Shown here piece by piece: positions 16,917 through 25,818 of a stretch of 64,000 nucleotides of DNA. The stretch is from DASVFB01 sp963766345 (GTDB taxonomy: Bacteria > Actinomycetota > Thermoleophilia > Gaiellales > Gaiellaceae). The notes below the pieces were generated by a model. The model was not told where the DNA came from. It was given only the letters and a program-made list of their open reading frames with translations, and searched no databases. Position 1 is the first letter of the stretch; every line of letters begins with the position of its first letter. The position numbers and the translations under genes are program-made. Location: contig CAVXZL010000012.1 in assembly GCA_963766345.1 (NCBI GenBank), positions 682,001-746,000 on the forward strand, read 5' to 3'.

Positions 16917-17117
16917 CTACCAGATCGCGATACGGCGACGCTTGTCGACCGTGCGCTCGCGCAACGCGCGCCGCAGCGCCTCGGTCAACGACTCGGTGTC
17001 GGCCCAGCCGACGTAGCCGCAGCGGGCGCACTCGTGCACCCCGCCCGGACGCGACGGAAGCTGCGACAAGTGCCGCGTCGCGCCGCAGTTGAGGCATTCC
17101 ACGATTCTCGGCGCCAT
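16917..17117 (-). CDS. Small zinc-ribbon protein
   Basis: 66 aa. Two CxxC knuckles (CLNCG and CARCG, about 19 residues apart) form a probable zinc ribbon, followed by a basic helical C-terminus (ALRRALRERTVDKRRRIAIW). It resembles small DNA- or RNA-binding or regulatory zinc ribbons, but no named family can be given. It lies between the ferredoxin reductase and fumC on the same strand. Confidence 0.55.
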   Translation of the reverse strand: MAPRIVECLNCGATRHLSQLPSRPGGVHECARCGYVGWADTESLTEALRRALRERTVDKRRRIAIW

Positions 17118-17164
17118 GTCCTGTCCATCGGCACCCGCCCGTGGGCCGACCTCCCCCGTTGGGG

Positions 17165-18532
17165 TTACGTCTCGGCGGCGACGGCCTCGGCGGCGTCGAG
17201 CAGCTCGTTCCACGTGACGAGCTTCACGCGCGGCCTGCCGACGGGCTCGCCGCGCGAGCGCTCGAGTGCGTCGATCGCCTGCCAGCCCGTGTAGACGACT
17301 CGGCGCACAGCGCGCTCGTCGAGCAGGGCGTCGACGGCCTCGGCGGTCCTGCCCGCGTGGTGCGCGAGCCGGCCTGCACTGACGTCCTCGAGCAGCAGCT
17401 CGACGGTCTCGCTCGCGTCCTTCTTGTTCGTGCCGATGATGCCGGTCGGGCCGCGCTTGATCCAGCCTGCGCAGTACGCTCCCGCAACATGCTCGCCCTC
17501 GCCGTCGAGGACGCGGCCGCGGTCGTTCCGGATCGTGCCGCGCGCCTCGTCGAACGGAACGTCCGGCAGCGCGACGCCGCGGTAGCCGACGCTGCGGAAC
17601 ACGAGCCCGCACGGGATCGTCTCGTGCTCGTCGGTCGGGACCGCGACGAGCCGCCCGTCGCGCTCCTCGAGCCGGTTGCGCACGATCTCGATCGCCTCGA
17701 CGCGGTCCTCGCCGTGGATCGCGACCGGCGACACGAGGAAGCGCAAACGCAGAGTCTTCGGCTTGCCGGTCGGCTCTCGTGACGCAAGCTCGCGCAGGGT
17801 CTCGAGGTTGCGCCTGACGCGGGTATCCGGCTGCTCGCCGGCCACTCCCTCGAGGTCGTGCGGATCGACGACGACGTCGGCGCCGCCGAGATCCGCCAGC
17901 TCACCGACCTCGACCGGCGTGAAGGCCGCCTCGGCCGGCCCGCGACGCCCCAGCACGACGATGTCGGTGACGCGCGACCGCGAGATCGCGTCCGTCGCAG
18001 CGTCGGTCGTGTCGGTCGGCGCGAGCTCCTCGGGAGTGAGCGCGAGCATCCGCGCGACGTCCAATGCGACGTTCCCGTTCCCGATCACGACGGCGCGCTC
18101 GGTATCTAGTTCGAACGGAATCCCTTGGTAATCGGGATGGCCGTTGTACCAGGCGACGAACTCGAAGGCGGACCATGAGCCCGGCAAGTCCTCGCCGGGG
18201 ATCCCGAGGCGCCGGTCGGTCTGCGCGCCGACCGCGTAGACGACGGCGTCGTAGAGGCGGGCGAGGTCGCGGTGGTGCAGGTCGCGGCCGATCTCGACGT
18301 TGCCGACGAAGCGAAAGCCGGGCTTGTCGGCGATGCGCTCGAACGCGCGCGAGACCGTCTTCAGCTTCGGATGGTCGGGGGCCACGCCGAGTCGCACGAG
18401 CCCCCACGGCGTCGGCAGCCGCTCGAGCATGTCGACCTCCACCGGCACCTCGGCGTCGAGGAGCGCCCCGGCGGCGTAGAAGCCCGCAGGCCCCGAGCCG
18501 ACGACGGCTACACGCAGGGGAGCCTCGGTCAT
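17165..18532 (-). CDS. Ferredoxin/adrenodoxin-type NADP+ reductase (FprA-like)
   Basis: 455 aa FAD- and NADP-binding flavoprotein. The FAD Rossmann motif is VAVVGSGPAGFYAAGALL at the N-terminus, followed by PTPWGLVRLGVAPDHPKLK, a hallmark of adrenodoxin-reductase-type FNRs. The NADP-binding motif is AVVIGNGNVALDVARML. The C-terminal AGWIKRGPTGIIGTNKKDA closes the FAD site. It moves electrons between NADPH and ferredoxin, for example for P450s or Fe-S assembly. It lies directly downstream of the A-type Fe-S carrier gene. Confidence 0.92.
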   Translation of the reverse strand: MTEAPLRVAVVGSGPAGFYAAGALLDAEVPVEVDMLERLPTPWGLVRLGVAPDHPKLKTVSRAFERIADKPGFRFVGNVEIGRDLHHRDLARLYDAVVYAVGAQTDRRLGIPGEDLPGSWSAFEFVAWYNGHPDYQGIPFELDTERAVVIGNGNVALDVARMLALTPEELAPTDTTDAATDAISRSRVTDIVVLGRRGPAEAAFTPVEVGELADLGGADVVVDPHDLEGVAGEQPDTRVRRNLETLRELASREPTGKPKTLRLRFLVSPVAIHGEDRVEAIEIVRNRLEERDGRLVAVPTDEHETIPCGLVFRSVGYRGVALPDVPFDEARGTIRNDRGRVLDGEGEHVAGAYCAGWIKRGPTGIIGTNKKDASETVELLLEDVSAGRLAHHAGRTAEAVDALLDERAVRRVVYTGWQAIDALERSRGEPVGRPRVKLVTWNELLDAAEAVAAET

Positions 18533-18566
18533 CGAGGCGATGCTAACGAGGTCTTGGAACGAGGTC

Positions 18567-18983
18567 TTAGTGAGAGCAGCCCGAACCGCAACCCGCGCCG
18601 GCGGAGCCTTCGGGCTCCTCGCCTTCGGCCACCTGGAACGAGTGGCCGCAGCCGCACGAGGCGACGGCGTTGGGGTTGTTGACCGCGAAGCCCGCGGCCT
18701 GAATCGAGTCGACGTAGTCGACCTCGGCGCCCTGGAGATACGGCGCGCTGAACGGATCGACGACGACCGTGACGCCGTGCTGCTCGAACTCGAGGTCGCC
18801 CTCGGCCGCAGCGGTATCGAAGCCGAGCCCGTACTGGAACCCGGAGCACCCGCCGCCCTGGATCGCGATCCGCAGGACCCCGACGTCGGTCTCGTCCGCA
18901 AGGAGCTGCTTGACCTTCGTCGCCGCCGCCTCGGTCAGCGAGACGAGCGGCGTGGCGGTAAGGCGCTCCTGGATCTCGGTCAT
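18567..18983 (-). CDS. A-type iron-sulfur carrier (HesB/IscA/ErpA family)
   Basis: 138 aa. It has the family's three cysteines (GGGCSGFQYG and SCGCGHSF) that hold or hand over Fe-S clusters. After the usual domain there is an extra tail (EGEEPEGSAGAGCGSGCSH) with two further cysteines and a histidine, longer than typical for ErpA. It sits divergent from the nuo operon, whose products need many Fe-S clusters, and upstream of the FprA-type reductase. Which carrier subtype it is cannot be settled here. Confidence 0.88.
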   Translation of the reverse strand: MTEIQERLTATPLVSLTEAAATKVKQLLADETDVGVLRIAIQGGGCSGFQYGLGFDTAAAEGDLEFEQHGVTVVVDPFSAPYLQGAEVDYVDSIQAAGFAVNNPNAVASCGCGHSFQVAEGEEPEGSAGAGCGSGCSH

Positions 18984-19050
18984 CCGGGGCCATCGTAGCA
19001 ACGTGCCCCGCGGTTCCCAATCGCGCCACTTTGTAACAGTCGATGCGCGC

Positions 19051-19072
19051 TTGACTACACGGTTTCTGTCAA
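19051..19072. promoter_or_regulatory. Inverted repeat in the divergent erpA-like/nuo promoter region
   Basis: TTGAC (19051-19055) and GTCAA (19068-19072) form a 5-bp inverted repeat 12 bp apart in the 123-bp gap between the A-type carrier and nuoA. Each arm also resembles a -35 box for one direction (TTGACT plus strand, TTGACA minus strand). No convincing -10 boxes were found. Confidence 0.3.
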
Positions 19073-19106
19073 TGTTCGTTCCGGTCAACAGGCGGGAGAA
19101 TGCGCG

Positions 19107-19469
19107 ATGCTCGACAACTGGCTGCCCTTCCTCATCTACGCCACTTTCGCGCTTCTCATCCCCGCTTCGATGCTGATGATGAGCTTCGCGTTCGCACAGC
19201 GCCCGGCGGCTCGGCGGCGCGCGCGGACGGTGCCGTTCGAGTCGGGCGTGTCGCAGGGACCGCCGAAGACGCAGCGCTTCACCGTCAGCTTCTACTTGAC
19301 GGCGATGCTGTTCATCCTCTTCGACATCGAGATTGTCTTTCTCTACCCGCTGGCGGTGATCCTCCACGGGCTCGGGTGGTTCGGCTTCGTCGAGTTCCTC
19401 TTCTTCATCGTCATCCTCGCGCTCGCGTACATCTACGTCTGGCGAAAGGGGGCCCTCGAATGGCAGTAG
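19107..19469 (+). CDS. nuoA: NADH-quinone oxidoreductase subunit A
   Basis: First gene of a complete nuo operon; 120-aa membrane subunit with three helices. It has FESGVSQGP, where most relatives have a YECG-type motif, so the usual cysteine is a serine here. The conserved acidic FDIEIVFLYP follows. A GGGAG ribosome site lies 8 bp upstream of the ATG. It overlaps nuoB by 10 bp. Confidence 0.95.
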   Translation: MLDNWLPFLIYATFALLIPASMLMMSFAFAQRPAARRRARTVPFESGVSQGPPKTQRFTVSFYLTAMLFILFDIEIVFLYPLAVILHGLGWFGFVEFLFFIVILALAYIYVWRKGALEWQ

Positions 19470-20044
19470 AGCGCGACAAGCGCCTGGCCGACTACGGGCT
19501 GCACAGCGAGCGCGTCATGTGGCTCGGCAAGGGACCGGGCAAGTTCGAGGAGGAGCTCGGAGACCTCGAGAGCCGTCTCGGAATCACGACGCTCGCGAAG
19601 GCCGTGCGCTGGGCGCAGACGAAGTCGATGTGGCCGGACACGTTCGGGCTCGCGTGCTGCGCGATCGAGATGATGTCGATCGTCTCCGCGCGGTACGACA
19701 TCGCACGCTTCGGGATGGAGGCGTTTCGCGCGTCGCCGCGGCAGGCCGATCTTCTGATCGTCTCCGGCCGCGTCGCGCACAAGATGGCGGCGCCGCTCCG
19801 TCAGATCTACGACCAGATGCTCGAGCCGAAGTGGGTGATCGCGATGGGCGCGTGCGCGAGCTCCGGTGGGATGTTCAACAACTACACGACGTTGCAGGGC
19901 GTGGACAAGATCGTCGCAGTCGACGTGTACGTGCCCGGCTGCCCGCCCCGTCCGGAGCAGCTGATGGAAGGAATCCTGCGCCTGCACGAGGCGGTGCAGG
20001 CCGGCGTTCCTCCCGCGTACGAAGTGCGGAGCGTTGCCTCGTGA
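19460..20044 (+). CDS. nuoB: NADH-quinone oxidoreductase subunit B
   Basis: 194-aa peripheral-arm subunit that binds cluster N2, the last Fe-S centre before quinone. The four ligands are visible: the CC pair in GLACCAIEMM, the cysteine in GACASSGG and the cysteine in PGCPPRPEQL. The stop overlaps the nuoC GTG by 3 bases of a GTGA. Confidence 0.96.
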   Translation: MAVERDKRLADYGLHSERVMWLGKGPGKFEEELGDLESRLGITTLAKAVRWAQTKSMWPDTFGLACCAIEMMSIVSARYDIARFGMEAFRASPRQADLLIVSGRVAHKMAAPLRQIYDQMLEPKWVIAMGACASSGGMFNNYTTLQGVDKIVAVDVYVPGCPPRPEQLMEGILRLHEAVQAGVPPAYEVRSVAS

Positions 20045-20589
20045 CGTGGGATCAGGTTCCCGGCCATCTCTCTACGACGGAGGCCTTCGGCGAGACGACG
20101 ATCGTCGTCGAGCGCGACGCGCTCGTCGACGCGTGCACGCACCTGCGCGACGAGGAGGGCTTCAACTTCCTCTCGGACATCACCGCGGCCGACTATCTCG
20201 GCTGGGGCGCGGCCGGCGTGTCCGGCTACATCGGCACGCCGAGCGGCCGCAACCTCAACGAACCGATGACGCAGGGCTACCAGCGGCTCCCCGAGCCGAA
20301 GCCGAAGCGCTTCGCGATGAACTACCACCTGCTCGCGGTCCGGCGCGGCTCGCCGCGGCGCCTGCGCGTGAGGGTGTGGCTCGACGACGCCGAGAGCGTT
20401 CCGAGCGTCGTCGGCGTCTGGCCGACCGCCGACTGGCACGAGCGCGAGGCGTGGGACATGATGGGCATCCCGGTCGAAGGCCACCCGAACCTCGCGCGAA
20501 TCCTCATGGACGACGACTGGGAAGGCCATCCGCTGCGCAAGGACTATCCGATCGGCGGCGAGCCCGTGAGATTCTCGGACGCCGAGTAA
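20041..20589 (+). CDS. nuoC: NADH-quinone oxidoreductase subunit C
   Basis: 182-aa 30-kDa-type subunit of the peripheral arm, kept separate from nuoD. The family signature region WHEREAWDMMGIPVEGHPNL and DDWEGHPLRKDYP is intact. Starts with GTG overlapping the nuoB stop. Its stop lies at the base of a 50-nt hairpin that contains the nuoD start. Confidence 0.95.
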   Translation: MTWDQVPGHLSTTEAFGETTIVVERDALVDACTHLRDEEGFNFLSDITAADYLGWGAAGVSGYIGTPSGRNLNEPMTQGYQRLPEPKPKRFAMNYHLLAVRRGSPRRLRVRVWLDDAESVPSVVGVWPTADWHEREAWDMMGIPVEGHPNLARILMDDDWEGHPLRKDYPIGGEPVRFSDAE

Positions 20590-20637
20590 TGGCGCACCCG
20601 GGAACATCCTCCATGCTATGTCCCCGGGAACGCCATT
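20588..20637 (+). repeat. Imperfect 50-nt palindrome spanning the nuoC-nuoD junction
   Basis: Outer arms AATGGCG (20588-20594) and CGCCATT (20631-20637) enclose inner arms 20597-20607 and 20618-20628, which pair with a single A-C mismatch around a 10-nt loop. The nuoC stop is in the left arm and the nuoD ATG (20618) opens the inner right arm. It could act as an mRNA hairpin controlling nuoD translation, or be a small REP-like element. Confidence 0.6.
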
Positions 20638-21910
20638 GACGATCGCGCCACCCGCACGCGCGCGCATCTACGAAGGGTCGCGCATCCCGTCGCCGGTCCC
20701 GACGATCCTCCACGTCACGCAGGAGCTGCGCGACACGGGCGACATCCTCGAGGTCAACTTCGGCCCGAACCACCCCTCGACGCACGGCGTGCTGCGGCTC
20801 GTGATCGAGCTGCACGGCGAGACGGTCGTCGGCCTGCAGGCCGTGATCGGCTACCTGCACACGGGCTTCGAGAAGAACATGGAGCAGAAGACGTGGTGGA
20901 AGGCGATCCCGTACGCGCCGCGCATGGACTACGTGTCGTTCCAGAACAACGAGCTCGTCTTCGTGCTCGCGATCGAGAAGCTGCTCGGCATCGAGGTGCC
21001 GCGCAAGGCGACGTGGATGCGGATGCTGCTCGCCGAGCTCAACCGCTTGCACTCACATCTTGTGTGGCTCGGAACGTCCGGGCTCGAGCTCGGCGCGATC
21101 TCGATGTTCTGGTACTGCTTCCGCGAGCGCGAGACGATCCTCGACCTCTTCGAGCTCGTCACCGGCTACCGGATGCACACGCGCTACTTCCAGGCCGGTG
21201 GGCTCGCCGAGGACATCCCGACCGGCTTCTACCCCGAGTGCCGCAAGTTCGTCGAGCTGATGCCCGGCGCAATCGAGCAGTACGAGGGCCTCGTCGACCA
21301 GAACCAGATCTGGCTCGAGCGCACGCGCGACATCGGCCTCCTGAGCGTCGAGGACGCGCTCGCGCTCGGGCAGTCCGGGCCCGTTCTGCGCGCGTCGGGC
21401 GTCGACTGGGACGTGCGGCGCGACGAGCCGTACCTCGCCTACGACCAGGTCGACTTCGACGTCGTCGTCTATCCGCACGGCGACGTCTACGACCGCTACC
21501 GCGTGCGCATGGACGAGATGCGCGAGTCGACGCGGATCATCGCGCAGTGCCTCGACCGGCTCGAGAACATGGAGGGCGAGCCGTGGATCGCCGACGACCG
21601 GAAGGTCGTCCTGCCGCCACGCGAGGAGCTCCACACCTCGATGGAGTCCCTGATCCACCACTTCAAGATCGTCACCGAGGGCTATCGGGTCCCCGAGGGC
21701 GAGGTATACGTCGCGATCGAGTCGCCGCGAGGCGAGCTCGGTTGCTACGTCGTCTCGGACGGAGGCCCCAAGCCGTGGCGTGTGAAGTTCCGCGCGCCGT
21801 CGTTCGTCGCGCTCGAGGCGACCGCGACGTGCCTGCGCGAGTCGCTGATCGCGGACATGATCGCGATCGTCGGCTCGCTCGACACGGTGATGGGCGAGGT
21901 CGACCGATGA
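20618..21910 (+). CDS. nuoD: NADH-quinone oxidoreductase subunit D
   Basis: 430-aa 49-kDa-type subunit that forms the quinone cavity with NuoB. The N-terminal loop motif NFGPNHPSTHG with its quinone-contacting histidine is present, as are RLHSHLVWLG and the C-terminal GEVDR. ATG 20618 lies inside a strong hairpin; an in-frame TTG at 20636 would give a start at the end of the hairpin. This is the only nuo gene with a real gap (28 bp) before it, apart from nuoL. Confidence 0.95.
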   Translation: MSPGTPLTIAPPARARIYEGSRIPSPVPTILHVTQELRDTGDILEVNFGPNHPSTHGVLRLVIELHGETVVGLQAVIGYLHTGFEKNMEQKTWWKAIPYAPRMDYVSFQNNELVFVLAIEKLLGIEVPRKATWMRMLLAELNRLHSHLVWLGTSGLELGAISMFWYCFRERETILDLFELVTGYRMHTRYFQAGGLAEDIPTGFYPECRKFVELMPGAIEQYEGLVDQNQIWLERTRDIGLLSVEDALALGQSGPVLRASGVDWDVRRDEPYLAYDQVDFDVVVYPHGDVYDRYRVRMDEMRESTRIIAQCLDRLENMEGEPWIADDRKVVLPPREELHTSMESLIHHFKIVTEGYRVPEGEVYVAIESPRGELGCYVVSDGGPKPWRVKFRAPSFVALEATATCLRESLIADMIAIVGSLDTVMGEVDR

Positions 21911-22374
21911 GCGAGCTGTACGACGAGATCCAGACGTTCGCGGCGCGGTATCCGGACTCGCGCTCGGCCGTGATGCCCGCGCTTCGCGCCGCGCAGGAGC
22001 GCTACGGCTGGCTGTCGCCGGAGGCGCTGCGCGAGGTGGCGGACGCACTCGACCTGACGCCTGCGTACTGCAAGTCGATCGCGACCTTCTACGACATGTA
22101 CCACCTGGAGCCGGTCGGAACGCACGTCGTCGAGGTGTGCACGAACCTCGCCTGCGCACTCGTCGGCGCGCAGCGCGTCGTCGAGGCGTTCGAGACCGAG
22201 CTCGGCGTAGCGGCCGGCGAGACGACCGAGGACGGAGCGGTGACCTTCAGGACGATCGAGTGCGCCGGCGGCTGCGGCTACGCACCCGTCGTCGTCGTCG
22301 ACGGCCGCTACCGCGAGCCGGTCGCGCCGGACGCCGTACCTTCGCTCGTGGAGGAGCTGCGTGCCCAAGGCTGA
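21907..22374 (+). CDS. nuoE: NADH-quinone oxidoreductase subunit E
   Basis: 155-aa thioredoxin-like 24-kDa subunit holding the [2Fe-2S] cluster N1a. Ligands are visible as CTNLAC and CAGGCGYAP. The ATG overlaps the nuoD stop (ATGA). The coding region overlaps the nuoF GTG by 14 bp. Confidence 0.95.
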   Translation: MSELYDEIQTFAARYPDSRSAVMPALRAAQERYGWLSPEALREVADALDLTPAYCKSIATFYDMYHLEPVGTHVVEVCTNLACALVGAQRVVEAFETELGVAAGETTEDGAVTFRTIECAGGCGYAPVVVVDGRYREPVAPDAVPSLVEELRAQG

Positions 22375-23677
22375 CGTCCTCCTCGCGCACGCGGACGAGC
22401 GCGACCTGACGCAGCTCGACGAGTACCGCGCAATCGGCGGTTACGACGCGCTCGAGAAAGCAAACGAGATGGACTCCGAAGCGCTGATCGACGCGCTCGT
22501 GACGTCAACGCTGCGCGGCCGCGGCGGCGCGGGCTTTCCCACGGGGCGCAAGGCGTCGCTCGTCGACCGCAGCGGTGCGCGCCCGTCGTACCTCGTCGTG
22601 AACGCCGACGAGTCGGAGCCGGGGGCGTTCAAGGACCGCGAGCTCATGGGCCGCAACCCGCACCTGCTGATCGAGGGCTGCCTGATCGGCGCGCGGGCGA
22701 TCCTCTCCAAGAGCGTCTTCATCTACATCCGCGGCGAGTACCTGACGGAGTGGGAGGTGCTGCAGCGCGCCGTGGACGAGGCGCGTGCGGCGGGGCTCTT
22801 CGGCGACATCGAGATCACCGTGCACCGCGGCGCGGGCGCGTACATCTGCGGCGAGGAGACGGCGCTGCTCGACTCGCTCGAGGGCAAGCGCGGCCAGCCG
22901 AGGCCGCGACCGCCGTTCCCGCCGATCCAGGGTCTCTACATGTCGCCGACGCAGATCAACAACGTCCAGACGATCGCGACGATCCCGGTGATCATCAGGA
23001 TGGGCGCCGACGAGTTCGCGAAGATCGGGCCGGAGACCTCGCCGGGTACCGCGATCTTCTCGCTCTCCGGCAACGTCGTGAATCCGGGCAACTACGAGCT
23101 CGAGCTCGGCTCGACGCTGCGCGAGCTGATCTACGACGTCGGCGGCGGTGTTCCGGGCGGTCACGAGATCAAGGCGATCATCCCGGGCGGTTCGTCCGTG
23201 CCGATCCTCACGCCGGATCAACTCGACACGCCGATGGACTACGACTCGATCGCAGCGGCCGGCTCCTTCTTCGGATCGGCGGCGGTGATGGTGATCGACG
23301 AGCGGTGCTGCTTGGTGCAGCTCGCGCTCCGAGCGGAGAAGTTCTACATGCACGAGTCGTGCGGCAAGTGCACGCCGTGCCGTGAGGGGACGCGCTGGCT
23401 CGTGCAGCTCCTGCAGAAGATCGAGGACGGCCGCGGCGAGTACTCGGATCTGGATCTGATCGAGAGCGTCGGCTCGCGCATCCTGGGGCGATCGTTGTGC
23501 GCGCTCGGCGACTTTGCCGTGTATCCCGTGCAGAGCTACCTGCGCAAGTTCCGCAGCGAGTTCGAGGCGCACGTCGAGCAGGGCGGCTGCCCCTTCGGCG
23601 GCGAGTCGTCGATCGAGGGGATCCTTGCGCCTTCGGATCAGCACAGGCTCCATCCAGTCGCGACGGTGCCGTCTTGA
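22361..23677 (+). CDS. nuoF: NADH-quinone oxidoreductase subunit F
   Basis: 438-aa 51-kDa subunit that takes electrons from NADH. The glycine-rich FMN/NADH region is RGRGGAGFPTGRK, the second glycine-rich motif is GAGAYICGEETALLDSLEG, and the [4Fe-4S] N3 ligands are ESCGKCTPCREGT plus a downstream cysteine in RSLCALGD. Starts with GTG. Confidence 0.96.
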   Translation: MPKADVLLAHADERDLTQLDEYRAIGGYDALEKANEMDSEALIDALVTSTLRGRGGAGFPTGRKASLVDRSGARPSYLVVNADESEPGAFKDRELMGRNPHLLIEGCLIGARAILSKSVFIYIRGEYLTEWEVLQRAVDEARAAGLFGDIEITVHRGAGAYICGEETALLDSLEGKRGQPRPRPPFPPIQGLYMSPTQINNVQTIATIPVIIRMGADEFAKIGPETSPGTAIFSLSGNVVNPGNYELELGSTLRELIYDVGGGVPGGHEIKAIIPGGSSVPILTPDQLDTPMDYDSIAAAGSFFGSAAVMVIDERCCLVQLALRAEKFYMHESCGKCTPCREGTRWLVQLLQKIEDGRGEYSDLDLIESVGSRILGRSLCALGDFAVYPVQSYLRKFRSEFEAHVEQGGCPFGGESSIEGILAPSDQHRLHPVATVPS

Positions 23678-25818
23678 ACGGACAGTCCTTGAGCGCGCCC
23701 GAGCTCGTCACCGTCACCGTCGACGACGTCGAGGTGCAGGTGCCGAAGGGCACCGGCCTCGTCGAGACGGCGCTCGCGGCGGGGATCGAGATCCCGGTCT
23801 TCTGCTACGAGCCGCGCCTCGGGCCGCCCGTCGGCGCCTGCCGCATGTGCCTCTGCGAGGTGGAGGGCATGCCGAAGATGCAGACGGCGTGCACGATGAC
23901 CGCGACGGACGGCATGGTCGTCCGCAGCGCACTCTCGTCGCCGAAGGCCGCGGAGGCGCAGAACTCGACGCTCGAGTTCATCCTCGTCAACCATCCGCTC
24001 GACTGCCCCGTCTGCGACAAGGGCGGCGAGTGCCCGCTGCAGGACCTGACGTTCCGCTACGGCCCCGGCTCGACGCGCATGCACTTCCCGAAGCGCACCT
24101 TCGAGAAGCCGATTCCGATCTCGCCGACCATCGCGCTCGACCGCGAGCGCTGCATCCTCTGCTACCGCTGCACGCGCTTCAGCGAGAGCGTCTCCGAGGA
24201 CCTGCAGCTCGTCGCGCTCAACCGCGGCGCGTCCTCGATGATCGCGACGTTCGAGGACGAGCCGTACGTCGGCGCGTTCAGCGGCAACGTCATCGAGCTC
24301 TGCCCCGTCGGCGCACTCACGTCGACGCAGTACCGCTTCGAGGCGCGGCCGTGGGAGATCCAGAACGCGCCGACCGTCTGCGGCCTCTGCCCGGTCGGCT
24401 GCAACATCTCCGCGACGACGCGCGAGGGAAAGGTGAAGCGCATCCTCTCGCGCAACCATCCCGAGGTCGACGACGGCTGGCTCTGCGACAAGGGACGCTT
24501 CGCCTTCTCGCACATCTACGCGAGCGACCGCATCACCGAGCCCCGCCGTCGCGTCGGCGCGCAGGCGTTCGAGCCCGTATCGCTGGACGAGGCGCTCGAC
24601 GACGCCGAGCGGCTGCTGCGCCAGGCCGGCACGCGCATCGTCACCGCGCTCTCGGGCACCGAGACGGTCGAGCAGGCGTACGCGCTCGCGAAGCTCCTGC
24701 GGCGCGGCCTCGGCGCGCACGCCGCGGTGCTCCCGGAGACGGAGAACGCCCGCGCGCTCGACGGCTTCCGCCGGCCGCTCTCGTCGATCCGCGACGCCGA
24801 CATAATTGCCGTCCTCGGCGGCGAGCCGCTCGCGGAGTCGGCGCCGATCGTCGACCTCTGGGTGCGGGCAGCGCGACGCAACGGCGCAGAGGTGCTCTAC
24901 GAGCTCGACGAGGAGAAGCTTCGCGCGGCCGAGCGCCTCGTTCTCATCGGCTCGGGCGAGCTGGACAACGCGTCGCTCGCGGCCGACGCCGAGCGTCTCG
25001 ATGCCTGGGCCGCCTTCCACGTTCCGCGCGGCGCCAACGCGCGCGGCGTCTGCGAGGCGTGGGCGGCGGCTTCCGACGAGGACGAGGCCGAGAACCCGGA
25101 GCCGGTGCGCCTGCTCGTCATCTCCGGCGACGAGGCGCTCGCGAACCCGGCCGTGCGCGCGCTCGCCGAGCAGGCCGAGCACGTCCTCGTCTTCGCGATG
25201 TTCGAGCGGCCGGCACGCGCGCTCGCCGACCTCGTCCTTCCCGGAACGAGCTACCTCGAGCGCGAGGGAACGTACGTGAACCTCGAGGGCCGGCTCCAGC
25301 GGCTGCGCCGCGCCGTCGTGCCTCCCGCGCCGGACGAGCTCGCGTGGATCTCCGGTCTCGCCGACCGCTTCGACGTCGACCTGTCCCCGTACGCCGCCGG
25401 CGTGTTCGACGAGCTCTCCGCGCTCATCTACGACGGGCTCGGCTTCTCGCAGATCGGCGAGCGCTCGCCGCTCCCCGCGCGCAGCGCTCCCGAGCCGCAG
25501 CCGGTGCAGCCGCAGCCGCGCAAGGCCGACACGAACGGGGGCCTGCGCCTCGTCGCCTACCGGCCGCTCTTCTCCGGTCCCGCGGTCGAGCGCGTGCCCG
25601 AGCTGCAGTTCCAGCGCCCGGAGCCCGTGCTCGAGATCGCCGCCGACGACGCCCGCGCCCGCGGGATCCGCCCGGGGGACGACGTCGAGGTCGGCTCCAA
25701 CGGCACCTCGGCGCGCCTGCGCGCGCGACTCTCGCGCACGCTTCCGCGCGGGACCGTTCGCGCGGCCGACGAGCACGTTGCCGGGCTCCCACACGACGTC
25801 GAGGTGACGCGCGCGTGA
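23674..25818 (+). CDS. nuoG: NADH-quinone oxidoreductase subunit G
   Basis: About 714 aa, the largest Fe-S subunit. In order: a [2Fe-2S] domain (CYEPRLGPPVGACRMCLCEV), the His/Cys N5 ligands (HPLDCPVCDKGGECP), the N4 ligands (CILCYRC, later ELCPVGAL), then a molybdopterin-oxidoreductase-type domain beginning CGLCPVGCNISATTREGKV with CDKGRF, which would carry cluster N7. The start is a TTG at 23674 overlapping the nuoF stop; a second TTG at 23689 is possible. The C-terminal part is more divergent, as usual. Confidence 0.94.
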   Translation: MNGQSLSAPELVTVTVDDVEVQVPKGTGLVETALAAGIEIPVFCYEPRLGPPVGACRMCLCEVEGMPKMQTACTMTATDGMVVRSALSSPKAAEAQNSTLEFILVNHPLDCPVCDKGGECPLQDLTFRYGPGSTRMHFPKRTFEKPIPISPTIALDRERCILCYRCTRFSESVSEDLQLVALNRGASSMIATFEDEPYVGAFSGNVIELCPVGALTSTQYRFEARPWEIQNAPTVCGLCPVGCNISATTREGKVKRILSRNHPEVDDGWLCDKGRFAFSHIYASDRITEPRRRVGAQAFEPVSLDEALDDAERLLRQAGTRIVTALSGTETVEQAYALAKLLRRGLGAHAAVLPETENARALDGFRRPLSSIRDADIIAVLGGEPLAESAPIVDLWVRAARRNGAEVLYELDEEKLRAAERLVLIGSGELDNASLAADAERLDAWAAFHVPRGANARGVCEAWAAASDEDEAENPEPVRLLVISGDEALANPAVRALAEQAEHVLVFAMFERPARALADLVLPGTSYLEREGTYVNLEGRLQRLRRAVVPPAPDELAWISGLADRFDVDLSPYAAGVFDELSALIYDGLGFSQIGERSPLPARSAPEPQPVQPQPRKADTNGGLRLVAYRPLFSGPAVERVPELQFQRPEPVLEIAADDARARGIRPGDDVEVGSNGTSARLRARLSRTLPRGTVRAADEHVAGLPHDVEVTRA

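Noticed and set aside
15564..19100. Search for a tRNA or small RNA gene in the compact minus-strand block
   Set aside because: No cloverleaf, conserved T-loop or RNA-like gap was found; intergenic gaps are too short.
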